A stretch of 64,000 nt of DNA from Schizochytrium sp. CCTCC M209059 (GCA_000818945.1 KN805374.1:307145-371144); one strand, 5' to 3'; positions 8,524-18,474 are shown, counted from the stretch's first letter. Notes: a model not told the origin generated them from the letters alone. A program made the numbers and translations.

Positions 8524-10698
8524 TTAGATGATGGGCCGAGGCAGCAGCGCCTCCTCGAGATTGCGTAAATTCTTAAGTGCATGCGGGTGGTCGCCTTGGA
8601 CTTGAAGGGCCTTTTCAAAGTATCCGCGAGCTTCAAGCGTACGCTGCTCCGTCCAGGCCAGCGTTCCGAGATTATTAAACGCGTCGGCGTGTGAAGTTGC
8701 CGAGTACGCCGTGGATGAAGCAATTAACAAAGTCCAGCTTCGCTCCTTCGCTTCTTGGAATGACTCTGCAGCGCTCGCACTATCGCCAAGTCTTGCCTTT
8801 GCAATTCCTCGGTGATTGAAGATGCTTGCTGGACTTTGTTCGAGTGCCGCGCCATGCGGTATGGAGCAACTCGCAGCATCCTCGAGCGCATCGTTGAAAA
8901 GCATGGCGTAGCAGAGATCTGCAGAGACTGAGGCGGCCTCTCGGAACATACCCTGGTCCACATAAACTTCAAACGCCTTTCCATAGTTTTCGCGTGCGTC
9001 CTCGAGACGACCTCGTTCGCTCGCCACGAGCGCAGATTGCTTGAGTAATTCCGGGTCTTTGCTGTTAAGACGGAGGCCTCTTCGATAGGCGAGCTCGGCA
9101 CTCGCAAGACGACCAACGGCGACGCGAAGTTGGCCCAGGTGCAACCAGACCTCTGTTGATGATGAATCCTTCTTGAGGCCCTGCTCAATAAGAGCGATGG
9201 CATTTTCGAAAAGCCCAGCCTTGCCGAGCGAGATAGCCTGCGAGAGCCAGTCTTCAGGCAAGACCCCCTCGTCTCCAAGGTTGCAGCAAGATCGAGCCAG
9301 CGTTACATCCCGGGTCAAAATGGCGCGTTTTACCGCTGCAACCCACGCGCGTGGATCAGACGCAAGCGTCGAACGAAGGCGCGTTGTATTCGAACAAACG
9401 TGGCAGACGGCATGTATTGCATCCTGGGCATCCGACTCATAGCGAAAGACGTTCGTGTCTTCGATTGTTGTGGACGAGCGGTTCTGCTCGTGTAGCGACA
9501 ATTGGGTCATTGTAGCACACGTTAGATTCCATCGTTGTGGATCCTGAATGCACGCACCGCATGCAAGTAAGGTATCGCTGACATCAGTGTGCACAAAATT
9601 CGACTCATCCCTGGCAAGTGCTGCGAATTTGGCTCCACAGAATCGTAACGCCGACAACGCGTCCTTTCCCGCGTTCTGCGGTAAAGATTCAATTATGTCA
9701 TGCGCTGTAAACGTCCGATTTTGTGAAAGTTTATCTTCCACAGCCTTCATGGACAATCTCCACGCCAAAAGTGGATCTGCACTTCTTGCAAAATCTCGTG
9801 CACACCATACTTCATGTGAAAACAATGCGGCACCAACAACCAAAAGAGCCACACAAATGCGAGAGCCAACAGTATTGTCATGATACACGCCTCGAATGCG
9901 TGTCGTGGCTTCGTACGCGCGATCTATTGAGTTGAGCTTCCCGGTCATTGCGAGCTCTTGCTCTACTTGAAGCAAAACGTTTGCTGGCTCGTGAAAGCCC
10001 CAGTACAAAGTGTCCCATATACCCGCCATTGCGGCAGCGCCCCAACATGCGGCAGCATACGATAAGCCCCATGTACGCGAAGCACCTGATGGGTCAAAAG
10101 CGGTAAATGCACCAAAGGCGTCTGATGGCGAAAGAGCTGTAGAGATTGCCGCAAAAACAGCGAGTAAAGCAACAACGCTGGTCAAGGGAATATAAGGTGT
10201 ACCTGGTTTTCCTAACGACCACGCCACTATGCCACAAAGAGGTGAAAGAAGTTTAGTTACACGGCGGTGGATTGCATGGCGCTGTAAAATGCGGTCCACG
10301 AGCAAGATTACTCCATAGATAACAAGTGAAACAGTCAGTGCTTGCATCATCGAAGCTCGGCGCACATACGTGACGGTGTGGCGGTTTGCTGAGAGCATCA
10401 GGATAGCTATACCGTTCACTGGCCACGCTGCGGTCGCATGAGAAATTAAGGAATGACAGATGGCTGCGTGAAATGTGAAAACGGCCAGCCGACTTGACCA
10501 GAACTCGAATTCGCTGCACTTGCCAGCCTCCTCGGTCAGTCTAAGCGAAATCCATGGCCAATGCACTGTTGCAATGGTCATGATGCTCACAAGAGGCCAC
10601 GCCCATTGCCCACGCGATGGCAAACTATTTTCTGCGAGTCGACGCCGGGCGAAGAGAGCTGCAGCGGGGTCTGCGGCGGTGCTTTTGCTAGAAGACAT
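8524..10698 (-). CDS. multi-pass membrane protein with C-terminal TPR repeats
   Basis: 724 residues from the ATG at 10698. A longer in-frame opening begins only with TTG. The N-terminal ~320 residues contain about seven or eight hydrophobic segments, for example near WPLVSIMTIATVHWPW, MQALTVSLVIYGVILLVD, IPLTSVVALLAVFAAI and ICVALLVVGAALF. The C-terminal half is helical, with TPR-type units such as ENAIALIEQGLKKDSSSTEVWLHLGQL, ASAELAYRRGLRLN, and a last clear one, FNNLGTLAWTEQRTLEARGYFEKALQ. The arrangement recalls TMTC-type membrane TPR proteins, but I see none of their catalytic N-terminal motifs and would not assign it. The TPR part probably faces one side of an internal membrane and binds partners. 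Confidence 0.75.
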   Translation of the reverse strand: MSSSKSTAADPAAALFARRRLAENSLPSRGQWAWPLVSIMTIATVHWPWISLRLTEEAGKCSEFEFWSSRLAVFTFHAAICHSLISHATAAWPVNGIAILMLSANRHTVTYVRRASMMQALTVSLVIYGVILLVDRILQRHAIHRRVTKLLSPLCGIVAWSLGKPGTPYIPLTSVVALLAVFAAISTALSPSDAFGAFTAFDPSGASRTWGLSYAAACWGAAAMAGIWDTLYWGFHEPANVLLQVEQELAMTGKLNSIDRAYEATTRIRGVYHDNTVGSRICVALLVVGAALFSHEVWCARDFARSADPLLAWRLSMKAVEDKLSQNRTFTAHDIIESLPQNAGKDALSALRFCGAKFAALARDESNFVHTDVSDTLLACGACIQDPQRWNLTCATMTQLSLHEQNRSSTTIEDTNVFRYESDAQDAIHAVCHVCSNTTRLRSTLASDPRAWVAAVKRAILTRDVTLARSCCNLGDEGVLPEDWLSQAISLGKAGLFENAIALIEQGLKKDSSSTEVWLHLGQLRVAVGRLASAELAYRRGLRLNSKDPELLKQSALVASERGRLEDARENYGKAFEVYVDQGMFREAASVSADLCYAMLFNDALEDAASCSIPHGAALEQSPASIFNHRGIAKARLGDSASAAESFQEAKERSWTLLIASSTAYSATSHADAFNNLGTLAWTEQRTLEARGYFEKALQVQGDHPHALKNLRNLEEALLPRPII

Positions 10699-11067
10699 CG
10701 TTGAGCTCTGGCGTGCCGCTATGTCCCGTCGCGCTCGCGCTTCAGGGAACTCCTTTGGTTGGCGGCTTGCCTTGCTGCCACCAGCTGCGCGGAACAATCG
10801 GGCTCACGGGAAACCCGCCGTCACGGACGCCCGGTCCCAACGGCCTCTAACGGAAACAGTGTGCACCGCAGCGAGAACGGAATTCTTTGGTCAATTTTTT
10901 TCTTTATTTCTAACTTTAGGCCCTAATTAGGGTCCATGTGCGGGCTACAAAGAGGCTGCAGAAAGATCATCGTGCGCACTTGTTTAGTTGAGGGGACGAT
11001 CGAGACGCACCTTGAAGAAGCAAAACTCGAAGTTTTGGCCTTTTTTGATTTATTTCTGTTTTCAAAG
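10699..11067. other. short intergenic spacer
   Basis: 369 bases between two leftward genes. An AT-richer patch (about 10880-10930) with T runs could be the promoter of the TPR gene. Nothing else is seen. Confidence 0.4.
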
Positions 11068-14000
11068 TCACGGAGATTCCGCGAGAGCACGAATAAGGGC
11101 CACGCCGAGATCTGGAAAGTCTGCAATGGCATCGCGAAGCTTGTCTCCATTGTGCAAGAGACAGTCTTTGGCGTGTTGGACAGCATAGACCAGAGCAAGG
11201 TCCCTCAGGGCAACGTCATCAATGAGTGTAGACACGCAGAGAACATCAAGTACGTTCGAGGGCTCGAGATTTCGCAAAAGAATCTCAGCGGCTGCACGGT
11301 AGAGGGCCGAATCTTGGAGCCTGTAGACATGGCACATCATGAGAATGTCAATGGCGATCTCGGGTGTCACGCTCTTTGTCGAGGCGGCATACAAATAGTC
11401 CAGAAACACGCGAATCGCCTTGGGCGAGGCTTCCGTGACCTCGCTAATCTGCATTCTTCGAGTTTCTCCTGAAAGACTGGCAACCCTTGGCCGTGGCAGC
11501 GCGTCATGCGCAGATCCCATCTCTTGCACAAAGGCTGCGATTTGCTTGTCTTTTTGCAAAAGTTGCTGAGCGCGTTGAGCAGCGGCGGCAGCTGCTGCTG
11601 CTGCTTTAGCAGGATCTGCAACAGGAGGGGCAGGAGCTACACTCGAGACAGCCTGACCCATGAGACCACGAAGTATGCCAAGACCTTGATGAAGGGCCCG
11701 CTTTAAGTCCACGGGGCCCTCTTGGGTCGCGCCCGGAAGCTCTCGAGGATGTGAATTCTGTGCAGGCCCCGCGGTGGCTGTTCTTGACCCGAAAAAGTGC
11801 TCGTCGGTGAGTGGAAAGGGACTTTTCATTGGGTCGCGGCTGACGTCGTGCTTGCGCGAAATATCACCAAAGAGGTGCGCACGAATGGCGTCAAAGAGAG
11901 CGGGGCAGCGAGCCGCAAGGATGATTGCGTGACAGCTGATTGGCGCGTGGCTTGCAGCGCTAGAGCTTCGCGTCTGGTCAAGGTGCTGAGACGGAAATCC
12001 TGGCGCCATTCCAGCCGTAGGTAGAATCTCAACATCAGCAAAACTAGCCATCTCCTTGAGCCGACCCAGGTCGTGCACAAGCACGGACGCATACGGGATG
12101 GTCGGTTCTGGGAGCGCGTCAATGAGCGAGGTCGCAAAATCAGCGCTCGTGAGGCCGACAACTTCGGCGAGAAGCGCTGGATTGGAATTGAGCGCCTCCA
12201 CAGCGACGCGGTTCCTTCTCGATACTGTCATTTCGTAGTTGTCGCGAATGAACTCGAGACAAATACGTTTGATGGCCAAGAGGCCGAGATTCGAGGCCTG
12301 CCCGAGAACGGGGACAGCCGTTGCCGTTGTGAGAATATGCGCAATGCGCAGCTGGCAAAGACCTAAAAGACGATCAAGCCCATATGAGTGCGCCGCATAA
12401 GCGAGGTCAAGGAGAATGCCCAAATTGTCGGCGTCAAAACGCTCAATGAGGGCCTCGCGGTCAGAGTACAGGAACTGCAGAAATGTGGGCATGGCTGCCT
12501 CGGAGACGTTCTCGAGCTCGACGCGAACCATGCGTGTGCGCCAATTCCAGCCTGACCCAGCTCTAAATTCGATCCTGCGATGGTGGTCACCTTCGAAGGC
12601 AATATGAAGTCGCGAGTTCTCGTGGTGAATAAGCTGTGCAATACGCGGACAGCGGCACTCGAGGATCGCACTGTGCACGGGGTAAAGACGCGCATCGAAG
12701 TGACATTTGTTTGATGAGGCCACCAGAGCTGAATCGTTTCCATGCGGAGAACGCGCGGTAGAGGTCTGACCCAAGACCTCGCTCGACGCCGAGGTGCTCA
12801 AAGACAAACGGGGATGCGGACGTGAATGCAACTCGGATGGCACTACGCCATCAATGAGAGTGCTGGGCTTCCCAGCCCTGACGGCGGCGTCGCACATGAG
12901 TTGATTCGTAAAGAGGCGCTCCATTTCGAGAGCGAGAATTGCATGTTGCTCAAGATGGTATGCTTGCAGCGCTGCCGCAGGCGAGCCGGTCGGTGATTGA
13001 TAGCGGCGTGCTGGAGACCCTTGGCGCTGAGGAGGTACCTGCGCCTGCGAATGTTGCGGTGTCGTCGCCGGTAGTTCGAGCAGGGCCGGTACAGAGGACT
13101 TTTCTTTACTTGGCTTTGGTGATGCGTGACGAGGATGAGGCGAATGTTTCCCTTTCTTGGCCTCTTCGTTTTCGCCACTACGGTTACTGCCATCGTCCTC
13201 TTCCTCCTCGCCGTCATCTTCGTCTTGGCCGACGCTTTTCGATGCCTGGGCGGCCGTCAGACGTCGATCAAGCTCGTGAAAAATGTCTTTACGAAAGGCA
13301 ACCTTGGGTTCGGAGTCCTCAGTTCCGGAAAGTATAATTGTAAACCTCGACGCAAACGTCTGGCCAAAGTCAGAGACGCCAAGACGCGAGATTTTAGTAA
13401 AGTTGTGAATGTGGGGCCGTTCTGCATCCGCAGGCAAGCCAAGCTCGCCCGCATCGTTGCGTCCGCAGGCCCAGAATCCTGACTTTATAAACTCTGGTTC
13501 TCCTGAAGACGATGCCGCTGACGCTGCCTTGTTCTTGGAAGCAAGAACCCACACGAACGAAGTCCCTGCACCCAAGGTGATGTGCACATCTGCGCTATCG
13601 AGAAGCGCGAGATGCTGTGGACGGTGAACGCGCAATGGTCCAGATTCACCGAGCCCGAGCTCTCCATAATGGTTGCTTCCAAAGACATAGACGCGTTTTT
13701 TCAGTGCAAAGCCGGACGACCCACTATTTCTGCGTTTGTCTGAAGCAACAGCGGACTCTTTCTTGAAATCGCCTTGCTTCTTTTTCTTTTTCTTTTTCTT
13801 GTTGGGACTTTCCTTTTCGAGGCTCTCATGTGAAACCTCTGCACTTTTCGTGCGCGACGGTGGTTGTCCTCTTGGAATGCCGCATAGAGTTTGCACAAAG
13901 GTATGATTTTCGCCGCATGAAACGGAGTGAATGGTCAGAGGAAGATCTGCATCGAAGCCAAGGACAGGATCGAGAAATTGATTCCTGCCAGAAGGGCGTC

Positions 14001-14805
14001 CGAGTTGGCCGTCTGCGTTGTCTCCGCACATGAGCAGATTAGGCCAAATCGCGCCAGCGGAGTGCAGCTGGACGTCATCGTTGACTGTTGCACTTTTGGT
14101 GTCGAGAAGCACAGCAGAGTGCGAGCCACCGCAAGCAATGTGCGCTGCTGCGGAGAGGCCCGCAGAGAGCGCCACTGCTGGCATGGGTAACATGGCGGGT
14201 TCTGAGCGGTCAACAAAGTCACCAAGACCAAGTTGGCCAAAGCTATTCTTGCCCCAGGCCATGACGGACCCATCCGAAAGCCTGGCAAGGGTATGAGCAC
14301 CGCCACACGCAAGACCGACAACTGCTCGTGGCATCGAGACAAGCCGAAGCGGGGCTGGTGCTGTCAGTTTACGCCCTGGAGAAGATGGCGCAGAAGAGGC
14401 CTCCGCAGAGATACCCCCAATAAATACTACTTTGTCGTCGCTCGCGAGAACAGAGTGCTCGTCTCCGCATGCAACGTGATGGATTGACAGCTCGTCAAGG
14501 AGCGCATGACTAAGTTCCTCGGGGGCGGTAGGACCTGATGTGAGACCCTCTTGTATGTCTTGCGGAGTCGGTGGTCTTCCTAGCTGGCCGTGTGCGTTGT
14601 CCCCTGCGACATAGATTTCGTCATCGCGCGTGACCCAGACAGTATGTGCCTTGCCGCATCCGACAGCCTTAATTTCCTGGTCGAGTGGGAGTAGTCGCGG
14701 TTCGAGCGAGTTGATGACCATGCCTTGGTCGTCGACAAAGGTGCTAAGGCTTCCATTGCCATTGAATCCGAAGACGACGATGCTCTTACTCGAGGCGGCC
14801 GGCAT
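11068..14805 (-). CDS. RCC1-repeat protein with two BTB domains
   Basis: 1245 residues from the ATG at 14805 (MPAASSK). The in-frame opening further upstream begins only with TTG. The N-terminal ~510 residues form an RCC1 beta-propeller, with repeated VxAWGKNSFGQLGLGD-type units (VYVFGSNHYGELGLGE, FWACGRNDAGELGLP) and CGxxHT turns. A Lys run sits inside the propeller near residue 360. The middle is disordered. A first BTB domain (about 640-800, YPVHSAILECRCP, TFLQFLYSD) is followed by a BACK-like helical region. A second BTB (about 915-1180, CHAIILAARCPALFDAI, FLDYLYA) is split by a ~150-residue insertion holding a poly-Ala run. RCC1-BTB proteins usually serve as Cullin-3 adaptors or membrane-traffic regulators. 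The partner cannot be inferred. Confidence 0.88.
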   Translation of the reverse strand: MPAASSKSIVVFGFNGNGSLSTFVDDQGMVINSLEPRLLPLDQEIKAVGCGKAHTVWVTRDDEIYVAGDNAHGQLGRPPTPQDIQEGLTSGPTAPEELSHALLDELSIHHVACGDEHSVLASDDKVVFIGGISAEASSAPSSPGRKLTAPAPLRLVSMPRAVVGLACGGAHTLARLSDGSVMAWGKNSFGQLGLGDFVDRSEPAMLPMPAVALSAGLSAAAHIACGGSHSAVLLDTKSATVNDDVQLHSAGAIWPNLLMCGDNADGQLGRPSGRNQFLDPVLGFDADLPLTIHSVSCGENHTFVQTLCGIPRGQPPSRTKSAEVSHESLEKESPNKKKKKKKKQGDFKKESAVASDKRRNSGSSGFALKKRVYVFGSNHYGELGLGESGPLRVHRPQHLALLDSADVHITLGAGTSFVWVLASKNKAASAASSSGEPEFIKSGFWACGRNDAGELGLPADAERPHIHNFTKISRLGVSDFGQTFASRFTIILSGTEDSEPKVAFRKDIFHELDRRLTAAQASKSVGQDEDDGEEEEDDGSNRSGENEEAKKGKHSPHPRHASPKPSKEKSSVPALLELPATTPQHSQAQVPPQRQGSPARRYQSPTGSPAAALQAYHLEQHAILALEMERLFTNQLMCDAAVRAGKPSTLIDGVVPSELHSRPHPRLSLSTSASSEVLGQTSTARSPHGNDSALVASSNKCHFDARLYPVHSAILECRCPRIAQLIHHENSRLHIAFEGDHHRRIEFRAGSGWNWRTRMVRVELENVSEAAMPTFLQFLYSDREALIERFDADNLGILLDLAYAAHSYGLDRLLGLCQLRIAHILTTATAVPVLGQASNLGLLAIKRICLEFIRDNYEMTVSRRNRVAVEALNSNPALLAEVVGLTSADFATSLIDALPEPTIPYASVLVHDLGRLKEMASFADVEILPTAGMAPGFPSQHLDQTRSSSAASHAPISCHAIILAARCPALFDAIRAHLFGDISRKHDVSRDPMKSPFPLTDEHFFGSRTATAGPAQNSHPRELPGATQEGPVDLKRALHQGLGILRGLMGQAVSSVAPAPPVADPAKAAAAAAAAAQRAQQLLQKDKQIAAFVQEMGSAHDALPRPRVASLSGETRRMQISEVTEASPKAIRVFLDYLYAASTKSVTPEIAIDILMMCHVYRLQDSALYRAAAEILLRNLEPSNVLDVLCVSTLIDDVALRDLALVYAVQHAKDCLLHNGDKLRDAIADFPDLGVALIRALAESP

Positions 14806-15720
14806 CTTGCCCTTCCCCCCCCCCCTTCCCTCCCTCGTCTTCACGCAGCAGCCACGCGTCCCTTCCAGTCTAGTCCAAGCTTCGCGCAAGCTCGTCCGCG
14901 GGTCTATGATCCCCAATGTCTTTCTCGTGCTCGAGCGACCGAGCAACAGGCCAACCAGCTCCGCGCTGTGCGATGACGGACTCAGACCTCAACACATCGC
15001 TCGCCAAGACTTCAAGCAAGTGCAAGTGCAAGTTGCAAGGACGAGTGACGCCAACTCGCAAGGCAAGCAAGCTCCCTCCCCCAACGGCCATATAGAAAGA
15101 AATCTCTCTTCTCCTCGATTTCTCCTCTTCGTTTTCTGCGGATCTCGCGCCGCTCGCATCGCCGCCGCGGCGCGACGATCCCGCATCCCGAGCACGCGCG
15201 CTCGCCGCGTCGCGCCCCGCCCGGCCCCCCCCCCTCCTCCGCGCGGAGGACGGGGCAGGCGAGGAGGTCGGGCCCCTGGGCATCGGGTCTCCGGGACGCC
15301 ATGGAGGGCGGGCATGGCGTGATCGACGCCGCCCTTGGCACGAAGAAGACCGACGACGCGCGGCGAGGGAATGGCGAAGGCCTGGGCCGGCGAGGCGACG
15401 AACCAAGGTGCAAGCCGAGGTCCGCGACGAACAGCAAGGCAGCAGGTGAGTGACGAAGAGCGCACCCGATATATATATATGTACGTACGTACTACTTATA
15501 TATATATATATATCTTTTGGGCCAACGAACGAACTGCTCTGCGAACAAACACCGATCGGGCCTCGCGTCGACGCTTGCGTGCGTGCGTGCGAGGGAGCGG
15601 GCGAGCGCGTGTAGAGAGCGTCGTGGTCTTGCGCGCGCAGCGCTTGCGAGCGGGGAAAGAAGCAGAACCCCGTCGCCACCGACGAGGAGGACGAGCACGA
15701 GGTCGAGGACCAGCACGAGC
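14806..15720. promoter_or_regulatory. divergent upstream region with TA-rich tract
   Basis: 915 bases between the RCC1-BTB gene (leftward) and the cytochrome b561 gene (rightward). A poly-C run at about 14815-14824 lies just before the leftward start. Overlapping TA and GTAC repeats occupy about 15470-15513. The TA tract may act as a promoter element, but that is inference. Long frames here come from GC-rich sequence and have no recognisable domain. Confidence 0.45.
15470..15513. repeat. (TA)n / (GTAC)n low-complexity tract
   Basis: Alternating TA runs flank three GTAC units. It stands out as the only AT-rich patch in a strongly GC-rich region. Confidence 0.85.
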
Positions 15721-16491
15721 ATGCTCGCGGCCACTGTGCTCCGGGCTTCGCGGCCCGTGCCGCTGCTGCGCGTCGTGAACGGCGCGGGCGCGGCGCGGCT
15801 GGCGTGCTCGCGTGCCGGTGCGATGACCGAGGTTCGGGCTGCGAGCGCGCCGCTGCTAATGCGGACGCCGGCCACGTCGTCTGCGGCCGCCGCGCCGGTG
15901 ACGCGCAGCTTGGTGGCGAGGCTTCTCTCGACGGCGACGGTGGCCGGCGTGGAGGTCTCGCGGACAAAGTACTCGTCGCCGATGGTGCTACTGCACTGGC
16001 TGATCGCGGCGGGTTTTCTGACGTGCATCGGAACGGTCAAGCTGGCGCAGTGGACGCCCAAGGAGAATCCCAAAAAGTACGGGTACTCCAAGGGCGAGCT
16101 GATGATGATCCACAAATCGACGGCGGTCCTGGTGGCGGCGCTGGTGGTGCCCCGCGTGGCCCTGCGGCTCTTTCAGAAGCAGCCTCCCCCTCCTGTTGGC
16201 GGCGCTATCGAGCACGGTCTTGCTAAGCTCTCCCACTTTTACTTTTACGCCATGATGATTGCCCTGCCTGGTTCGGGCATGGCAATGGGTTATTTTGGCG
16301 GTAAGGGCATTCCCTTTTTTGGCTCGACGCTGGCTGTCGCTGATGAGCCGAACAAGGATGTGGCCTCGACGGCATTCAAGGCGCACAAGCAGATGGGCCA
16401 GATTATCCAGTATGTGATTCCGATTCACGTGGGTGCTGTCGCCTGGCATGCTCTCAAGGGCCAGAATATTCTCGCGCGGATCTGGTTTTAA
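15721..16491 (+). CDS. bacterial-type cytochrome b561 (CybB-like), mitochondrial
   Basis: 256 residues from the ATG at 15721. The N-terminal ~70 residues are rich in Arg, Ala and Ser and look like a mitochondrial presequence (ARLLSTATV). The rest is a four-helix membrane protein of the prokaryotic cytochrome b561 family. Candidate haem-ligand histidines sit in LLHWLIAAG (H92), MMIHKSTAV (H131), SHFYFYAMM (H172) and IPIHVGAVAWH (H236, H243). Bacterial members are di-haem quinol-linked electron carriers. A role in the inner mitochondrial membrane is inferred from the presequence. The upstream in-frame extension has no methionine closer to the family start, so the ATG at 15721 is preferred. Confidence 0.87.
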   Translation: MLAATVLRASRPVPLLRVVNGAGAARLACSRAGAMTEVRAASAPLLMRTPATSSAAAAPVTRSLVARLLSTATVAGVEVSRTKYSSPMVLLHWLIAAGFLTCIGTVKLAQWTPKENPKKYGYSKGELMMIHKSTAVLVAALVVPRVALRLFQKQPPPPVGGAIEHGLAKLSHFYFYAMMIALPGSGMAMGYFGGKGIPFFGSTLAVADEPNKDVASTAFKAHKQMGQIIQYVIPIHVGAVAWHALKGQNILARIWF

Positions 16492-16560
16492 AAAAAGAAC
16501 ATGAACGAGCTCGGCCATCAGGACTCTTTTGTTCAATTCGACTCTTTAGAAAATCTGAAA

Positions 16561-16617
16561 GTCAAGTCACGTCACGTCAAGTCAAGTCAAGTCAAGTCAA
16601 GTCAAGTCAAGTCAAGT
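16561..16617. repeat. (GTCAA)n pentanucleotide repeat
   Basis: About eleven copies of GTCAA/GTCAC lie in the 3' flank of the cytochrome b561 gene. Confidence 0.95.
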
Positions 16618-16813
16618 AATATCATAATCACATGTTTCCAATGAATCAATGTAAGATGTGCTCCTTTTATGTTAGGTTGAGAAAAAAAAGGGAGTCTTTA
16701 TCCGCGGAACTGTAGCGAGGCGAATGCCCCAGTGATGCAAAGCTTACTTGGTGGTCTTGGCGTGAAGGAGGGGGAAGAAAGTGAGTCAAATGACAATGAT
16801 TTATATTCAGAGA

Positions 16814-16940
16814 AGCGAGCAGGACGCAAGTGCGATGATGCACATCGTCTTGAGGGTAAATAGGCGAAATCGCTTATCACTAGCGTGTAGCGCGGTAGAG
16901 AAGAGCGATGTTGAGCGCAGCGCCAATGTCAAGGACAAAC
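16814..16940 (-). pseudogene. duplicate copy of the bisphosphatase 3' end
   Basis: This stretch is a diverged copy of 17002-17128, displaced by 188 bases. That source covers the last codons, stop and 3' flank of the fructose-1,6-bisphosphatase gene. In the copy the same frame is open: it starts at a Met codon, reads a short hydrophobic peptide containing IGAALNIALLYRATR and ends in the same TAG. No convincing splice acceptor lies immediately before it. It could be a dead tandem duplicate or an alternative last exon. Confidence 0.7.
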
Positions 16941-17067
16941 ATTGTGGCGATATGAGTGCACAAGCAAGCATGCAGAATCAAGTTGAGTAGATTTTTATGA
17001 GAGCGAGCAGGACGCAAATGGGATGGTGCACATCATCTCGAGAGTAGGTAGGCGAAATCGCTTATCA

Positions 17068-18474
17068 CTAGCGTGTAGCGCGGTAAAGAAGAGCGATGTT
17101 GAGCGCAGCGCCAATGACAAGAGCAATGCGGAGCGTGCTTGCCTCAGAAATGGCGGCTGTCTCGGACTTGGATCGCGCAAGCTTGGCCTTGGCCTCGGGC
17201 TGTCCTCCAAGCCACGAGGGCGCGGACTCACGGAGGCGATCAAACTTGGAGGCTTCGTCCTCACCGAGAAAGATGACCCCGCAGCGAGCATGAATGTCCT
17301 CGTGCGGAATGCGACGGTCAAGAATGCGCTCTCCCTCGACGGTGGCGTAAGCCTTGCCATTGCCGGCGCGCTCCCACATGAACGCGAGTGGGACCTGTGA
17401 AATATGAAACAATTAATCAATCAGCCAATCAGCCAACCAATCAAAACGGGCGAGTGAGTAAGTGAATGAGTAAGCGAGCGAGCGAGCGAGTCAGACGATG
17501 TGCACGTCATACGCGTACGCGAGTGACGACAATCCCTCTTGTCATTTCTCGTTTTTCTTTTCTTGTTTTGTTTGTTTTTGTAGAAAAAGATGAAGTGCTG
17601 TGAGCTAACTTACGGCCTCATAGACGAGCCGGAGACGGCCCTTGGGGTACTTTTTGTCTGCAGGGTAAAGGAAGCAACCGCCCTGAAGCATTTGGCGAGC
17701 GACATCGGAAACCATGCAGCACATCCAGCGCACGGAGCGGCCGCGAAGGTGCTGCGCGACGAAGGTGGCGGTGATGTCGTCCCAGTTCGCGCAGCTGCCC
17801 TCGTTGATGGCGTAGGTTTTGCCCTTCTTGGGTTGGGAAAAGTTGTCGAGGTACTTGACCCAATCGTTGTCGACAAAGTTGTACTGGCTCATGTGTACCG
17901 GAAGGTCGCGTGTGCAGTAGGCAAACTGGAGTGCGGTGGAGAAAAGCGCGTAGCCCGCAGCAACGATTTCTTCGCCCTTTTCAACGACCTCGAGGTTGGG
18001 ACTCTTGAAGACACCAAAGATGGCACCGACGGTGATGTTGACGGGCACGTTTTGCGATCCATCGAGCGGGTCAAAAACGACAGTGTACTTGCCATCCGGA
18101 TGAAGTTGGACAAAGTCTTCTCTTTCCTCCGAAGCGAAACCGGCGACGTAGGGGCAATCGCGAAGTGCGTCTTCGACATGCTTGTCCGCGAGCATGTCAA
18201 GCTGGAGCACTTTATCACCGCTGGTGTTTACCTTTGTGGTCTTTTGGGTCGCGCCTTCCTGCACGAAGGAAGCTGTGTTTGACGTTCGATCAAATCTGGG
18301 TTAGTCTAGTTCTCGTACGCGTCGGCGAAGAGGAGATGCGAACGGCTGAGCATGCAACTTACAGATCTCATCTCCAGTCCATCCGATGTGGCGCTGGATC
18401 TCCTCGTAGATCTTGACGGAGGCGCGCTTGAGCGCGTCCTCGATGGCCTCGAGCTCTTTTTTGGTCTCTGCCAT
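17068..18474 (-). CDS. FBP1: fructose-1,6-bisphosphatase, three exons
   Basis: Exons 18474-18363, 17614-18272 and 17394-17068 join into 365 residues. Splice sites are T|GTAAGT with ACACAG|CT for intron 1, and GCC|GTAAGT with CACAG|GT for intron 2. Both keep frame. The enzyme removes the 1-phosphate of fructose 1,6-bisphosphate in gluconeogenesis. Visible signatures are GWTGDEISSFVQEGATQK, SGDKVLQLDMLAD, ASEERED, the metal site VVFDPLDGSQN, and GRLRLVYEAVPLAF, which corresponds to the active-site Lys/Arg-Leu-Arg-Leu loop. The C-terminus is unusual: after the catalytic domain come ~40 extra residues ending in the hydrophobic segment LRIALVIGAALNIALLY, followed by RATR. That looks like a tail anchor and is not a normal feature of cytosolic bisphosphatases. 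Confidence 0.93.

Noticed and set aside
14870..15967. 365-codon minus-strand frame
   Set aside because: Composed of Arg/Ala/Ser-rich sequence. It runs across the TA repeat and overlaps the cytochrome b561 gene on the other strand.
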